Source: a virus
Direction: 5' to 3' (one strand)
Length of the DNA: 64,000 nt
IMG/VR virus record: IMGVR_UViG_3300027759_003827
Location: 1 to 64,000 of that record
The notes under the pieces were generated by a model that did no database searches, was not told the DNA's origin, and saw nothing but the letters and a program-made list of their open reading frames with translations. Made by a program: the position numbers and the translations under genes. The first letter of the stretch is position 1, and every line of letters begins with the position of its first letter. Positions 1-5,787 of the stretch are shown in pieces.

Positions 1-76
1 TGTCATAACTCTTACCATTATGTCTAACAACTGTAGTAATAGTTCTATAGAGGACTGGCTTGTCTACTATCTTCAT
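1..76 (-). CDS. Partial unknown protein (N-terminus only)
   Basis: The ATG is at 74-76 and the frame stays open to the left edge, so only 25 codons are visible (MKIVDKPVLYRTITTVV...). I do not recognise it. It has its own promoter at 98-129. Its leader AATTAAAAATCAAAGTT is almost identical to the leaders of the next two leftward genes, which suggests a shared translation signal. Confidence 0.55.
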   Translation of the reverse strand, partial: MKIVDKPVLYRTITTVVRHNGKSYD

Positions 77-97
77 AACTTTGATTTTTAATTTACA

Positions 98-129
98 TAA
101 AGTTAGGAGTTATATTTCATACTTCCAAC
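98..129 (-). promoter_or_regulatory. Class A promoter, GTTGG-N19-TAACTTTA
   Basis: On the minus strand GTTGG (125-129) is followed after exactly 19 bases by TAACTTTA (98-105), 22 bases before the ATG at 76. The spacer carries an imperfect GGAAGT/ACTCC inverted repeat. It fits the Bacteroidota -33/-7 promoter pattern. Confidence 0.65.
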
Positions 130-140
130 TATTTTATTTA

Positions 141-437
141 CTATTCATAATCTGTACATTCTCCTGAGATGTTAAATACAACTCTAGGTTTATAGTCTTT
201 AATAGACTCTTCTAGTTCTTTAATCTCATCTTCATCCATATCATCCCTATCACTATACCCCGTCTCCTCTATTAACTTTCTCTCAATCTCATCTTCATCC
301 AAATCCTCAACCTCAAGATCCCAATCCCCATCACTACAACTATCGAAACTTCTTCCTGATTCAATACCACAAGTGAATACTACTTCTTGTTCAGGGTTAA
401 ACTTTTGTAACTCCTGGATTAATTCTTTTACTAACAT
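141..437 (-). CDS. Acidic small protein of unknown function
   Basis: 98 residues, very acidic, with stretches such as EVEDLDEDEIE and DMDEDEIKELEE. The N-terminus (VKELIQELQKFNPEQEVVF) resembles the start of small phage proteins that open with VKELI-x-L-x-x-fdPd-x-xVxf, but no function is known for those. It begins 11 bases after the stop of the gene at 449-712 and shares the AATTAAAAATCAAAGTTATG leader. It is probably an early phage protein; that is inference from its promoter neighbourhood. Confidence 0.7.
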   Translation of the reverse strand: MLVKELIQELQKFNPEQEVVFTCGIESGRSFDSCSDGDWDLEVEDLDEDEIERKLIEETGYSDRDDMDEDEIKELEESIKDYKPRVVFNISGECTDYE

Positions 438-448
438 AACTTTGATTT

Positions 449-712
449 TTAATTATTTTGAAATTCAAATTTAAATTCTTCTAACCTAATACTACAATAA
501 TCATCTCCCCTCTCACACATACTTTCATTTACAATTCTAACTTCTCCAAACCCAACTAAATACTCTAGAAAATCTAAACTATAAATTACACCCTCCTCTT
601 CTGTAAATAATACATCCTCTACACCACAAGTCTTAAACCATTTTTTAACATCCTCTAAATTCTTAAAATGAATATTCTCTTCATTTACTCTTAAACAATA
701 ATACTTTTCCAT
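449..712 (-). CDS. Unknown small protein
   Basis: 87 residues, acidic, with no signal peptide, membrane segment or known motif; two Cys (CGVEDV, SMCERGDDYC region) are not arranged as a zinc site. It is first in a leftward unit driven by the promoter at 735-766 and carries the AAATCAAAGTTATG leader. Not recognised. Confidence 0.65.
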   Translation of the reverse strand: MEKYYCLRVNEENIHFKNLEDVKKWFKTCGVEDVLFTEEEGVIYSLDFLEYLVGFGEVRIVNESMCERGDDYCSIRLEEFKFEFQNN

Positions 713-734
713 AACTTTGATTTTTTAATTTACA

Positions 735-766
735 TAAAGGTAGGGAGTAATTTTCATACTCCCAAC
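735..766 (-). promoter_or_regulatory. Class A promoter with spacer hairpin
   Basis: GTTGG (762-766), 19-base spacer, TACCTTTA (735-742), reading left. The spacer holds a perfect GGGAGTA/TACTCCC inverted repeat. It lies just after the stop of the gene at 773-1057, so the hairpin could also end that upstream transcript. Confidence 0.7.
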
Positions 767-772
767 TTTAAT

Positions 773-1057
773 TTAGTTTTTAATTTCGTCGAAGTAGAAA
801 GTCAAGCAACGATTTTCGCTCGTTTCAACGTCGAAGTAATTATAGTTGGAATCGTAATCCGCTCCTTCTAAAATTAATTGCTGGGCTTGCTTTAATCTCC
901 TTTCGGCCAATTTGTCTTTAATTTCGTTTCTTGGCTTTTCCATAAACGAAGTAGAGATGTAAGTTCCTCCACAACCGCAACGGCAATGGTTTCTTTTACC
1001 TTTATAAACTTGAGATACCTGGCTAACTGTAGCCTCTAAGAATTGTTGCTTAGTCAT
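773..1057 (-). CDS. Unknown protein with HCRCGCGG cysteine motif
   Basis: 94 residues. The striking part is HCRCGCGGTY at about residues 24-33, a Cys/Gly turn that could bind zinc together with other ligands, though only three closely spaced Cys are present. The rest is basic and helical (ERRLKQAQQLILEGADYD). It is driven by the promoter at 1077-1107 and is divergent from the rightward gene at 1255. No family recognised. Confidence 0.65.
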   Translation of the reverse strand: MTKQQFLEATVSQVSQVYKGKRNHCRCGCGGTYISTSFMEKPRNEIKDKLAERRLKQAQQLILEGADYDSNYNYFDVETSENRCLTFYFDEIKN

Positions 1058-1076
1058 ATTTTTTAATTTTGATAAC

Positions 1077-1107
1077 TAAAGATATGAACTTATTTCGAAC
1101 GAGCAAC
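1077..1107 (-). promoter_or_regulatory. Class A promoter (18-base spacer)
   Basis: GTTGC (1103-1107) then 18 bases then TATCTTTA (1077-1084), 20 bases before the ATG at 1057. It is one base shorter than the other sites. It forms a divergent pair with the rightward promoter at 1201-1232; the 93 bases between them (1108-1200) hold only AT-rich sequence with no ORF. Confidence 0.65.
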
Positions 1108-1200
1108 TTTTTTTTAAACTTTTTTTTGCGAAAAACCGACTCGACCGTAAAGTTAAGAACTATTCCGCATATAAAAAACTTTATTTTTCCACAACATTTA

Positions 1201-1232
1201 GTTGGGAGTCTGGTTTGTACTCCCTATCTTTA
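1201..1232 (+). promoter_or_regulatory. Class A promoter, rightward, with spacer hairpin
   Basis: GTTGG (1201-1205), 19 bases, TATCTTTA (1225-1232). The spacer contains GGGAGT (1204-1209) and ACTCCC (1219-1224), a perfect inverted repeat. There is no upstream rightward gene here, so the hairpin cannot be simply a terminator for one. Confidence 0.75.
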
Positions 1233-1254
1233 GGTATAATCAAACATCAAAATT

Positions 1255-1530
1255 ATGACTCAATTTCAACAGACAATGCTAGCTACCGAAAATGGTACTA
1301 TGCAAGTTCCAACAGTACATGCTGAAGGAGGAACTATTCCATTTGCTGGGTATCAATTAGCTGTTCACATCTACTCTCTAAAAATTATGGCTTTGGGTAT
1401 GAAGATGAGAGGAGTTACTTTCACTCAAATCAAAAAGTACTATGGCTTGACTGGCAAGAGTGCAAAAGATTGCTTGCCGGAATTGCAAAAGATTCAGAAA
1501 ATTTATTCAGAGAGAGCACAAATTAACTAA
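1255..1530 (+). CDS. Unknown small protein, rightward
   Basis: 91 residues; one of the few plus-strand genes. The C-terminal half (MRGVTFTQIKKYYGLTG...) looks like a compact helical, possibly helix-turn-helix-like stretch: 'TFTQIKKYYGLTGKSAKD' resembles the turn and recognition helix of a small DNA-binding fold, but this is weak. It has its own promoter at 1201-1232 and ends just before a terminator/promoter hybrid at 1538-1569. Confidence 0.7.
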   Translation: MTQFQQTMLATENGTMQVPTVHAEGGTIPFAGYQLAVHIYSLKIMALGMKMRGVTFTQIKKYYGLTGKSAKDCLPELQKIQKIYSERAQIN

Positions 1531-1537
1531 CAGAAGA

Positions 1538-1569
1538 GTTGGAGGCCCGAAAGGGCTTCCTTATCTTTA
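1538..1569 (+). promoter_or_regulatory. Terminator fused to a class A promoter
   Basis: GTTGG (1538-1542), 19-base spacer, TATCTTTA (1562-1569). A GGAGGCCC-GAAA-GGGCTTCC stem-loop (1541-1560) uses the GG of the -33 box and fills the spacer. It is followed by TTATCTTT, so the same bases read as a terminator for the gene ending at 1530 and as a promoter for what follows. Confidence 0.7.
1541..1567 (+). terminator. Intrinsic terminator of the 1255-1530 gene
   Basis: 8-bp stem (one G-U) with a GAAA tetraloop at 1541-1560, then TTATCTTT. It overlaps the promoter above. Confidence 0.6.
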
Positions 1570-1575
1570 GTCATC

Positions 1576-1646
1576 AAAATCAAAAGGGCGGTTACCTCAA
1601 AAGGGAGTACCGGAGAAATCAGGCGTAACCTACGCGATAGTTTTTA
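1576..1646 (+). ncRNA. Candidate small RNA of about 70 nt
   Basis: Downstream of the promoter at 1538-1569 there is no start codon or ORF. Two stem-loops follow: an imperfect GGTTACCTC/GGGAGTACC hairpin (about 1591-1612) and a perfect GCGTA-ACC-TACGC hairpin (1623-1635), then a T5 run at 1641-1645. Promoter, compact structure and terminator together suggest an independent RNA gene. The class is unknown and the 5' end is an estimate from the -7 box. Confidence 0.45.
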
Positions 1647-1671
1647 AAGGTAAAATATATCTCTCCAGTTA

Positions 1672-1703
1672 GTTGGAAGTATGATATATCTTCCGTATCT
1701 TTA
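1672..1703 (+). promoter_or_regulatory. Class A promoter, rightward, with spacer hairpin
   Basis: GTTGG (1672-1676), 19 bases, TATCTTTA (1696-1703), 18 bases before the ATG at 1722. The spacer carries GGAAG/CTTCC arms around an AT-rich loop. Confidence 0.75.
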
Positions 1704-1721
1704 TGTATCTAAATTAAAATT

Positions 1722-1949
1722 ATGAAGATTCAAATCAAATCAAATCTTGATAGCATCGCTACGGATGTCTTTGCGGCTAGCAATGCCTTGGATGCCAAGC
1801 GCATCTTTATCGATCACGTTTCTAATTCTCGCATTAAAGAATCGGATAAAGTTAAGATGATAGCAGAGGCTTCTAAAATGTCTAGCCTGCTTCAGATTCA
1901 TCGCTACACAGCTAATGCTCTATTGAAGTACGAAGGCCTCGGCCTCTAG
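1722..1949 (+). CDS. Unknown small helical protein, rightward
   Basis: 75 residues, predicted helical throughout (DVFAASNALDAKRIFIDHV, DKVKMIAEASKMSSLLQIH), with no membrane segment. Its codons are noticeably less AT-rich than those of its neighbours (GCGGCTAGC, GGCCTCGGCCTC). The stop codon TAG at 1947-1949 touches the first copy of a direct repeat. Not recognised. Confidence 0.65.
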   Translation: MKIQIKSNLDSIATDVFAASNALDAKRIFIDHVSNSRIKESDKVKMIAEASKMSSLLQIHRYTANALLKYEGLGL

Positions 1950-1987
1950 GATACAATTCAATTGTATTCTACGGTATATATAGACGG
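1949..1987. repeat. Direct repeat copy 1 with internal hairpin
   Basis: A 23-base stretch starting GGATACAATTCAATTG at 1949-1971 recurs exactly at 2323-2345; ATAGACGG follows at 1980-1987 and again in copy 2. ATACAATT-C-AATTGTAT is a perfect one-base-loop inverted repeat. The two copies flank the gene at 1998-2306. After the rightward gene this copy could act as a terminator. Confidence 0.75.
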
Positions 1988-1997
1988 GGTACCTATG

Positions 1998-2306
1998 TTA
2001 GGATACCTCAATTTCTTGATTATACACCTCGCCGGCTTTGGTTACTAGAGATGCACGTCGTCTTTCGGCAGACTCTTTAGACATTCCCTTACCCATAGCC
2101 TTAACCGTGAAATGCTCATCGTAGTCCTTTCCGGCACCTTTGATGTCTTGGGCTAGCTCTTTCGCTCCTCCTCCCACTGACTTAGAGTTAACATATGTTC
2201 TTATTCCAGATAAGATGTTCTCTTCGGTGTAGGTAGACGAGACCATAAAATGCTTTCTGCCGTTCTTAGTATTCGTAATCTCAAATACTGAATATCCTTT
2301 TGCCAT
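1998..2306 (-). CDS. Small protein resembling a degenerate GIY-YIG domain
   Basis: 102 residues from the ATG at 2304-2306; a TTG further upstream lies in the repeat and is less likely. The start YSVFEITNTKNGRKHFMVSS and the later AKELAQDIKGAGKDYDEHFTV and VTKAGEVYNQE follow the order of a GIY-YIG nuclease (Y-I-x-N-x-x-N-G-K-x-Y-I-G..., then L-x-x-A-I-x-x-Y-G-x-x-x-F, then Y-N). The catalytic Tyr, Arg and Glu are not clearly kept. A small leftward gene with its own promoter (2368-2399), bounded by direct repeats. The family call is tentative. Confidence 0.55.
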   Translation of the reverse strand: MAKGYSVFEITNTKNGRKHFMVSSTYTEENILSGIRTYVNSKSVGGGAKELAQDIKGAGKDYDEHFTVKAMGKGMSKESAERRRASLVTKAGEVYNQEIEVS

Positions 2307-2322
2307 AGCTTGCGTGTTTGCT

Positions 2323-2362
2323 GGATACAATTCAATTGTATTCTATAGTAATAAATAGACGG
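2323..2362. repeat. Direct repeat copy 2 with internal hairpin
   Basis: Second copy of the 23-base repeat (2323-2345) plus ATAGACGG (2355-2362), in the same orientation as copy 1. Here it sits in the 5' leader of the leftward gene at 1998-2306, between its promoter and start codon. Confidence 0.75.
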
Positions 2363-2367
2363 TTACC

Positions 2368-2399
2368 TAAAGGTAAGGACTTTCTAGCAGGCCGCCAAC
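2368..2399 (-). promoter_or_regulatory. Class A promoter
   Basis: GTTGG (2395-2399), 19 bases, TACCTTTA (2368-2375), reading left towards the gene at 1998-2306. The -7 box is the centre of a TTACC-TTTA-GGTAA palindrome. Confidence 0.65.
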
Positions 2400-2668
2400 C
2401 CTAAATTAAAGTTGCTCGTATGCAGATTAATCCTTATCGAAGGCCGGTAGGATCGATATCGATATATACTCGAATCGAAACAAAAAGTTGTTAATGTGAC
2501 ACAAAAAAAACAGACTATACTAAACTCTAGCCGTTTTCCTATGGCTATTCAATTTTTCTTACTTCATACCTATGTTCTATAGTAGATTTACTATACGCTC
2601 TTAATTATTCCCCTACACTACTATGTTATCTACGCTACTTGGTGAGATACGGTACTATGGATTACCTA
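2400..2668. other. Non-coding stretch with several hairpins
   Basis: I find no ORF of useful length on either strand; leftward frames are full of TAG. It holds GATCGATATCGATA-type palindromes near 2450, a TAGCC/GGCTA stem at about 2529-2549 and a perfect TATAGTA-GATT-TACTATA hairpin near 2580-2597. It is probably the 3' untranslated end of the leftward operon that starts right of it, meeting the promoter at 2368-2399. Confidence 0.4.
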
Positions 2669-2770
2669 CTACCGTATATGTCTACGGTAGAAGTATTCTA
2701 ATATCTCATCTATTACTATAAGGCTTATTATGTAGCCTAATACAACCTTACCTATCATTACGAGTATCAT
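2669..2770 (-). CDS. 33-residue membrane peptide
   Basis: ATG at 2768-2770, stop at 2669-2671. The sequence is one hydrophobic helix (MILVMIGKVVLGYIISLIVI) followed by a charged tail ending in RRHIR. It starts 7 bases after the stop of the next small membrane gene. A perfect CTACCGTA-TATGTC-TACGGTAG hairpin (2668-2689) overlaps its last codons and may end the transcript. Function unknown. Confidence 0.45.
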   Translation of the reverse strand: MILVMIGKVVLGYIISLIVIDEILEYFYRRHIR

Positions 2771-2776
2771 ATGTCT

Positions 2777-2926
2777 TTAATCAATGGTATCTGTCAATTG
2801 CCATACCATATATGCTAATGCGCATACTAGCTCTCCAATGAATATCCATGGTGTTAATGGAATTGTTAGTATTGATAGCATTACTAGTGTTGTTACTCCT
2901 ACTCTCTTTAATGTTCTTTTATTCAT
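2777..2926 (-). CDS. 49-residue membrane protein
   Basis: ATG at 2924-2926, stop at 2777-2779. A basic N-terminus (MNKRTLKR) precedes two hydrophobic stretches (VTTLVMLSILTIPL and IFIGELVCALAYMVW). It starts 7 bases after the stop of the gene at 2933-3238, in operon style. No family recognised; such pairs of tiny membrane proteins are common in large phages. Confidence 0.55.
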   Translation of the reverse strand: MNKRTLKRVGVTTLVMLSILTIPLTPWIFIGELVCALAYMVWQLTDTID

Positions 2927-2932
2927 ATGCCT

Positions 2933-3238
2933 TTATTTACCGCTTTTCTCTCTTATCCATCTATACATGTAGTCTCTATCTCTTATCTCTGCTTCTTTAT
3001 CTATCGTCTCTTCTTCTTTATATCCTTCTACCGGTCTTAGTCCTGAGTATTCACATATGGCTGGATCTTGAGGACTTACTCTTTCTAACTGCTCTTTAAA
3101 CTCCTCTTTAGTGAATAGTCTATTGTCAGGATGAAAGCATGGCATATCCGTCTCCATGCTATACAGCTTATAGTTAATAGGGTCAATCGGATCACCCCAA
3201 TGCTCTACGTACTTTTTATATTCTGCGTCTAAATTCAT
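2933..3238 (-). CDS. Unknown protein with VSPQ motif
   Basis: 101 residues, charged, with no membrane segment. It carries ERVSPQDPAI, a motif that recurs as KKVSPQNTPAI and KKLSPQEDKD in the next two genes with nearly the same nucleotides. Spacing of 6 and 5 bases on its two sides places it inside an operon with them. Not recognised. Confidence 0.65.
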   Translation of the reverse strand: MNLDAEYKKYVEHWGDPIDPINYKLYSMETDMPCFHPDNRLFTKEEFKEQLERVSPQDPAICEYSGLRPVEGYKEEETIDKEAEIRDRDYMYRWIREKSGK

Positions 3239-3243
3239 ATATC

Positions 3244-3546
3244 TTATTTAATACTCTCTTTTAATCTATCTGCTCTCTCCCTCATATACTTTATAGCCTC
3301 CTCTGTTAGATCTTTAGTAGTTAATTGTTCTACTATTAAGGCCATATCTATATAACTCTTTCTTAGCTCTTTTATCTGTGCATCTTTAGCTAATAGTGTA
3401 TTCTCTATAGCTGGTGTGTTTTGGGGACTTACTTTCTTGCTCTCTAGCCACTTATACACCTTTTCTGCTATTTCATTTTGCATTTGAGATGGTTCTTGTT
3501 GAACTATCCATATAGCAAACTGTGCATTAGTCATCTGTATTTTCAT
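3244..3546 (-). CDS. Unknown protein with VSPQ motif and helical C-terminus
   Basis: 100 residues from the ATG at 3544-3546, which lies directly after the stop of the upstream gene; the longer TTG start would overlap that gene. The N-terminal half (QFAIWIVQQEPSQMQNEIAEKVYKW) and the C-terminal half are helical and the end (YMRERADRLKESIK) looks coiled-coil. Shares the SPQ motif with both neighbours. Function unknown. Confidence 0.65.
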   Translation of the reverse strand: MKIQMTNAQFAIWIVQQEPSQMQNEIAEKVYKWLESKKVSPQNTPAIENTLLAKDAQIKELRKSYIDMALIVEQLTTKDLTEEAIKYMRERADRLKESIK

Positions 3547-3547
3547 A

Positions 3548-4225
3548 TTATATTTCAATTCTATTGATACGATTTAATTCTGGTTCTATGTAGTATTTCT
3601 TCCCTTGGTTGATCCATATATGTAAATTATAGCCTTCTTGGGAATATCCTACAAACATACTGCTTGGATCATTTAGTATCTCTCGAATCCTTGCTTCGTC
3701 TTCTGATATTTTTTCTACTTCTTTCTCTTTAATATAGACATTATACCCGTTGGGAATATGTTCTCCAGACTCTTTTTTAAATGCTTTCGGTAGTAGCCAC
3801 TCTTTATCCTTATCTTCTTGAGGACTTAGTTTCTTATATTTTCTATCGTGACAGAATGCATACTTATCCTTATCCCATATACCTGTCCATGTTGGATGAA
3901 ACTCAAACATCATACCACTCGCCTGTAGTTTTATATAGTCATCATAGTATTCATCCATCCAACTGTATGCCGGAGTATCGGATACTACTGCTTCTTCTAA
4001 TGCTTTCTTAAATGAATCGTCTAGTTTAAACTTCCTTTCAGCTGTGCCTTTTAGATAAGCTACCTTCTCTCTCTTGAATGTATAGATGTGTTCGTCTTCT
4101 ATAGATTGAGATTTATCAGTGTAGGTATGAGATATCAACTCCCATCCCTCTTTGCCTAATAGATTTAATACTTCTTCTTTGATATGATACCTATTAGTTA
4201 TAACGTTATATTCGTATTGCTTCAT
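3548..4225 (-). CDS. DUF4177-like protein with unknown C-terminal part
   Basis: 225 residues. Residues 1-52 (YEYNVITNRYHIKEEVLNLL, then GKEGWELISHTYTD and IYTFKRE) match the DUF4177 pattern: a WEYkvv start, an LNeLGkeGWEL core and an FKR end. The rest is unrecognised and contains KKLSPQEDKDKEW, related to motifs in the two downstream genes. DUF4177 has no known biochemical role. Confidence 0.7.
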   Translation of the reverse strand: MKQYEYNVITNRYHIKEEVLNLLGKEGWELISHTYTDKSQSIEDEHIYTFKREKVAYLKGTAERKFKLDDSFKKALEEAVVSDTPAYSWMDEYYDDYIKLQASGMMFEFHPTWTGIWDKDKYAFCHDRKYKKLSPQEDKDKEWLLPKAFKKESGEHIPNGYNVYIKEKEVEKISEDEARIREILNDPSSMFVGYSQEGYNLHIWINQGKKYYIEPELNRINRIEI

Positions 4226-4226
4226 A

Positions 4227-4475
4227 TTATTTGTTTATATACCATTTTCCAAATTTGAATACTATTTTCCAAATACCCAGTACTAATAACATAGGTATTA
4301 TCACCGGCCAAAATATAGAGAATGTAGTAAATGCTTGTTCATTACTATCCCAGTCATCCCATCCATGCATTTCATTTTCATTCCTATCATAATCAAATCC
4401 TATTCGTTTACCAAAGTACTTAAAAAACGTTAACGTTAATAAGAAACCAAGTAAGTATGTTAGTGCTATTTTCAT
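4227..4475 (-). CDS. Small two-helix membrane protein
   Basis: 82 residues with hydrophobic segments at about 3-20 (ALTYLLGFLLTLTFFKYF) and 53-75 (FSIFWPVIIPMLLVLGIWKIV), joined by an acidic loop rich in Asp, Asn and Trp. It starts 6 bases after the stop of the gene at 4481-5017. It is unlike a typical holin because of the long charged loop. Role unknown. Confidence 0.65.
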   Translation of the reverse strand: MKIALTYLLGFLLTLTFFKYFGKRIGFDYDRNENEMHGWDDWDSNEQAFTTFSIFWPVIIPMLLVLGIWKIVFKFGKWYINK

Positions 4476-4480
4476 ATATC

Positions 4481-5017
4481 TTATTTAGGTTCTAATGCAT
4501 CCCACCACCAATGTCCTCCTCTATGTATTTCTCTTTTTAATATCTTTTTGAAGCTCGGATCTAATGTATAATATATTCCATCAAGTCTAAGCATTGGATT
4601 ATTACCATCTACTCCTACTATATCATTCTTCGTTACTATACGTTCTATTAACTGCTCTTCTTCTCTATCTGCTATCTCTTTGTGTACCTGGTGAATTTCT
4701 TCTACTGTAATATCTCTAGAGGCATAATGATTTGGATTTAAATTCATTTTAGCTTCCTTCATTACTTCGAGTCTTCTCCTTCTCTGCCACTCACTCTCTT
4801 TATTATACTTTTCTTCCCAATCTAAGTAATCTACTAGAGGATTATTCCATCCTGGTTCCTTAGCTTCTTCTATATACTTTTCAACAGCATCCATAATCTC
4901 TTTTCCGAGCTCTGCTGCTTTTGTACTATCAAATACTCCTTTTGGAATCTCTGACCAACACATCGATGCTCGTCCTAGATTGATGTATACAAGTTCTGTT
5001 AATTTTTCTCTATTCAT
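4481..5017 (-). CDS. Conserved phage-type protein, GRASMCWSE domain
   Basis: 178 residues. The N-terminus YINLGRASMCWSEIPKGVFD then STKAAELGKEIMDAVEKYI is a pattern I know from many phage proteins of unknown function. The C-terminal part (VDGNNPMLRLDGIYYTLDPS) is not recognised. It sits mid-operon, 10 bases after the small gene at 5028-5207. Confidence 0.65.
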   Translation of the reverse strand: MNREKLTELVYINLGRASMCWSEIPKGVFDSTKAAELGKEIMDAVEKYIEEAKEPGWNNPLVDYLDWEEKYNKESEWQRRRRLEVMKEAKMNLNPNHYASRDITVEEIHQVHKEIADREEEQLIERIVTKNDIVGVDGNNPMLRLDGIYYTLDPSFKKILKREIHRGGHWWWDALEPK

Positions 5018-5027
5018 ATAACTTTAT

Positions 5028-5207
5028 TTAACTATATAATCCATCTCTTTCATCTGCTTCCATGATGTCTATTATATGTTTCTTCTGCTCTTCTTTACTT
5101 GGGAATTCGTATACGATATAAGCACCTCTATCTGTCTGTCCGACTCTTGAAGGCTTAGGAAATTCCCCTAGCATCTTAAGCGTATCCTGCATATAAACTA
5201 CTATCAT
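5028..5207 (-). CDS. Unknown 59-residue protein
   Basis: ATG at 5205-5207, stop TAA at 5028-5030. The product (MIVVYMQDTLKMLGEFPKPS...) is soluble, charged and ends in ADERDGLYS. It lies between two genes in the same orientation with short gaps (10 and 12 bases), which supports it as a real gene despite its size. Not recognised. Confidence 0.6.
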   Translation of the reverse strand: MIVVYMQDTLKMLGEFPKPSRVGQTDRGAYIVYEFPSKEEQKKHIIDIMEADERDGLYS

Positions 5208-5219
5208 AAGGTTGGTTTT

Positions 5220-5786
5220 TTATTGTTCGTTCTTATATTTCCAAATAAATCCTCCAGCTGACTTTGTTTTTGTCTTTAAACACATACCAATATTATGTCT
5301 ACCTATACCCGTATTGTTTTGAGCATCTACTATACCGGGCCATTCTTTAATAAAATTATTTTGTAAATCATATTGTAATACAGGCTTTTTATGTTTTGCC
5401 GCTGATTTAGCTTTAGCTTCAGGTGCATGACACGCTGCTAAACTTTTTTTATGTCCTTCTTTCCATTTTTCAGAAACTTTTCTAGAAGATAATGATTTAG
5501 CGCTAGTATTCATATTATTTAAATGGCCGTTTATTTTACCATATTTTTCAATTTGAGTAGCCTTTACTTTTTGCCTAGCTTCAAGAGATAGCATCGCACC
5601 GTTAACAGTTCCGTATTTTTTAATTAAAGCTTTTTTTTGTTCTTCTGTTTTTTTAAATAGACCAGCCTTCTTACCAGCTTCCCTGGCAGCTGCTTTAGAA
5701 ATTTTACCGTCAGTTAACCCGCTTTCCTTATACTCCTTATTAAAGCTATCAAGCTTTGCCTGTATCTGTTCTGGTGTTAGTTTCAT
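5220..5786 (-). CDS. NUMOD1-type DNA-binding protein without a nuclease domain
   Basis: 188 residues. The C-terminal 55 residues (KKPVLQYDLQNNFIKEW, then SAGGFIWKY at the end) match NUMOD1, the DNA-recognition module found at the C-terminus of HNH and GIY-YIG homing endonucleases. The N-terminal 125 residues are Lys/Ala-rich with two repeats of the kind KKYGTVNGAMLS / EKYGKINGHLNN, which look like additional small DNA-binding modules. I see no HNH, GIY-YIG or LAGLIDADG motif. It starts 2 bases after the AAA+ gene ends, so it may be a homing-type gene reduced to, or specialised for, DNA binding. Confidence 0.75.
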   Translation of the reverse strand: MKLTPEQIQAKLDSFNKEYKESGLTDGKISKAAAREAGKKAGLFKKTEEQKKALIKKYGTVNGAMLSLEARQKVKATQIEKYGKINGHLNNMNTSAKSLSSRKVSEKWKEGHKKSLAACHAPEAKAKSAAKHKKPVLQYDLQNNFIKEWPGIVDAQNNTGIGRHNIGMCLKTKTKSAGGFIWKYKNEQ

Positions 5787-5787
5787 A

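Noticed and set aside
2511-2560. Further class A promoter near GTTGTTAATGTG
   Set aside because: GTTGT is there, but no TAnnTTTA follows at 18-19 bases and no gene follows to the right.
2784-3099. Plus-strand ORFs over the small membrane genes
   Set aside because: They oppose closely spaced minus-strand genes with normal spacing, are Leu/Ser-rich as AT-rich antisense usually is, and have no promoter on that strand.
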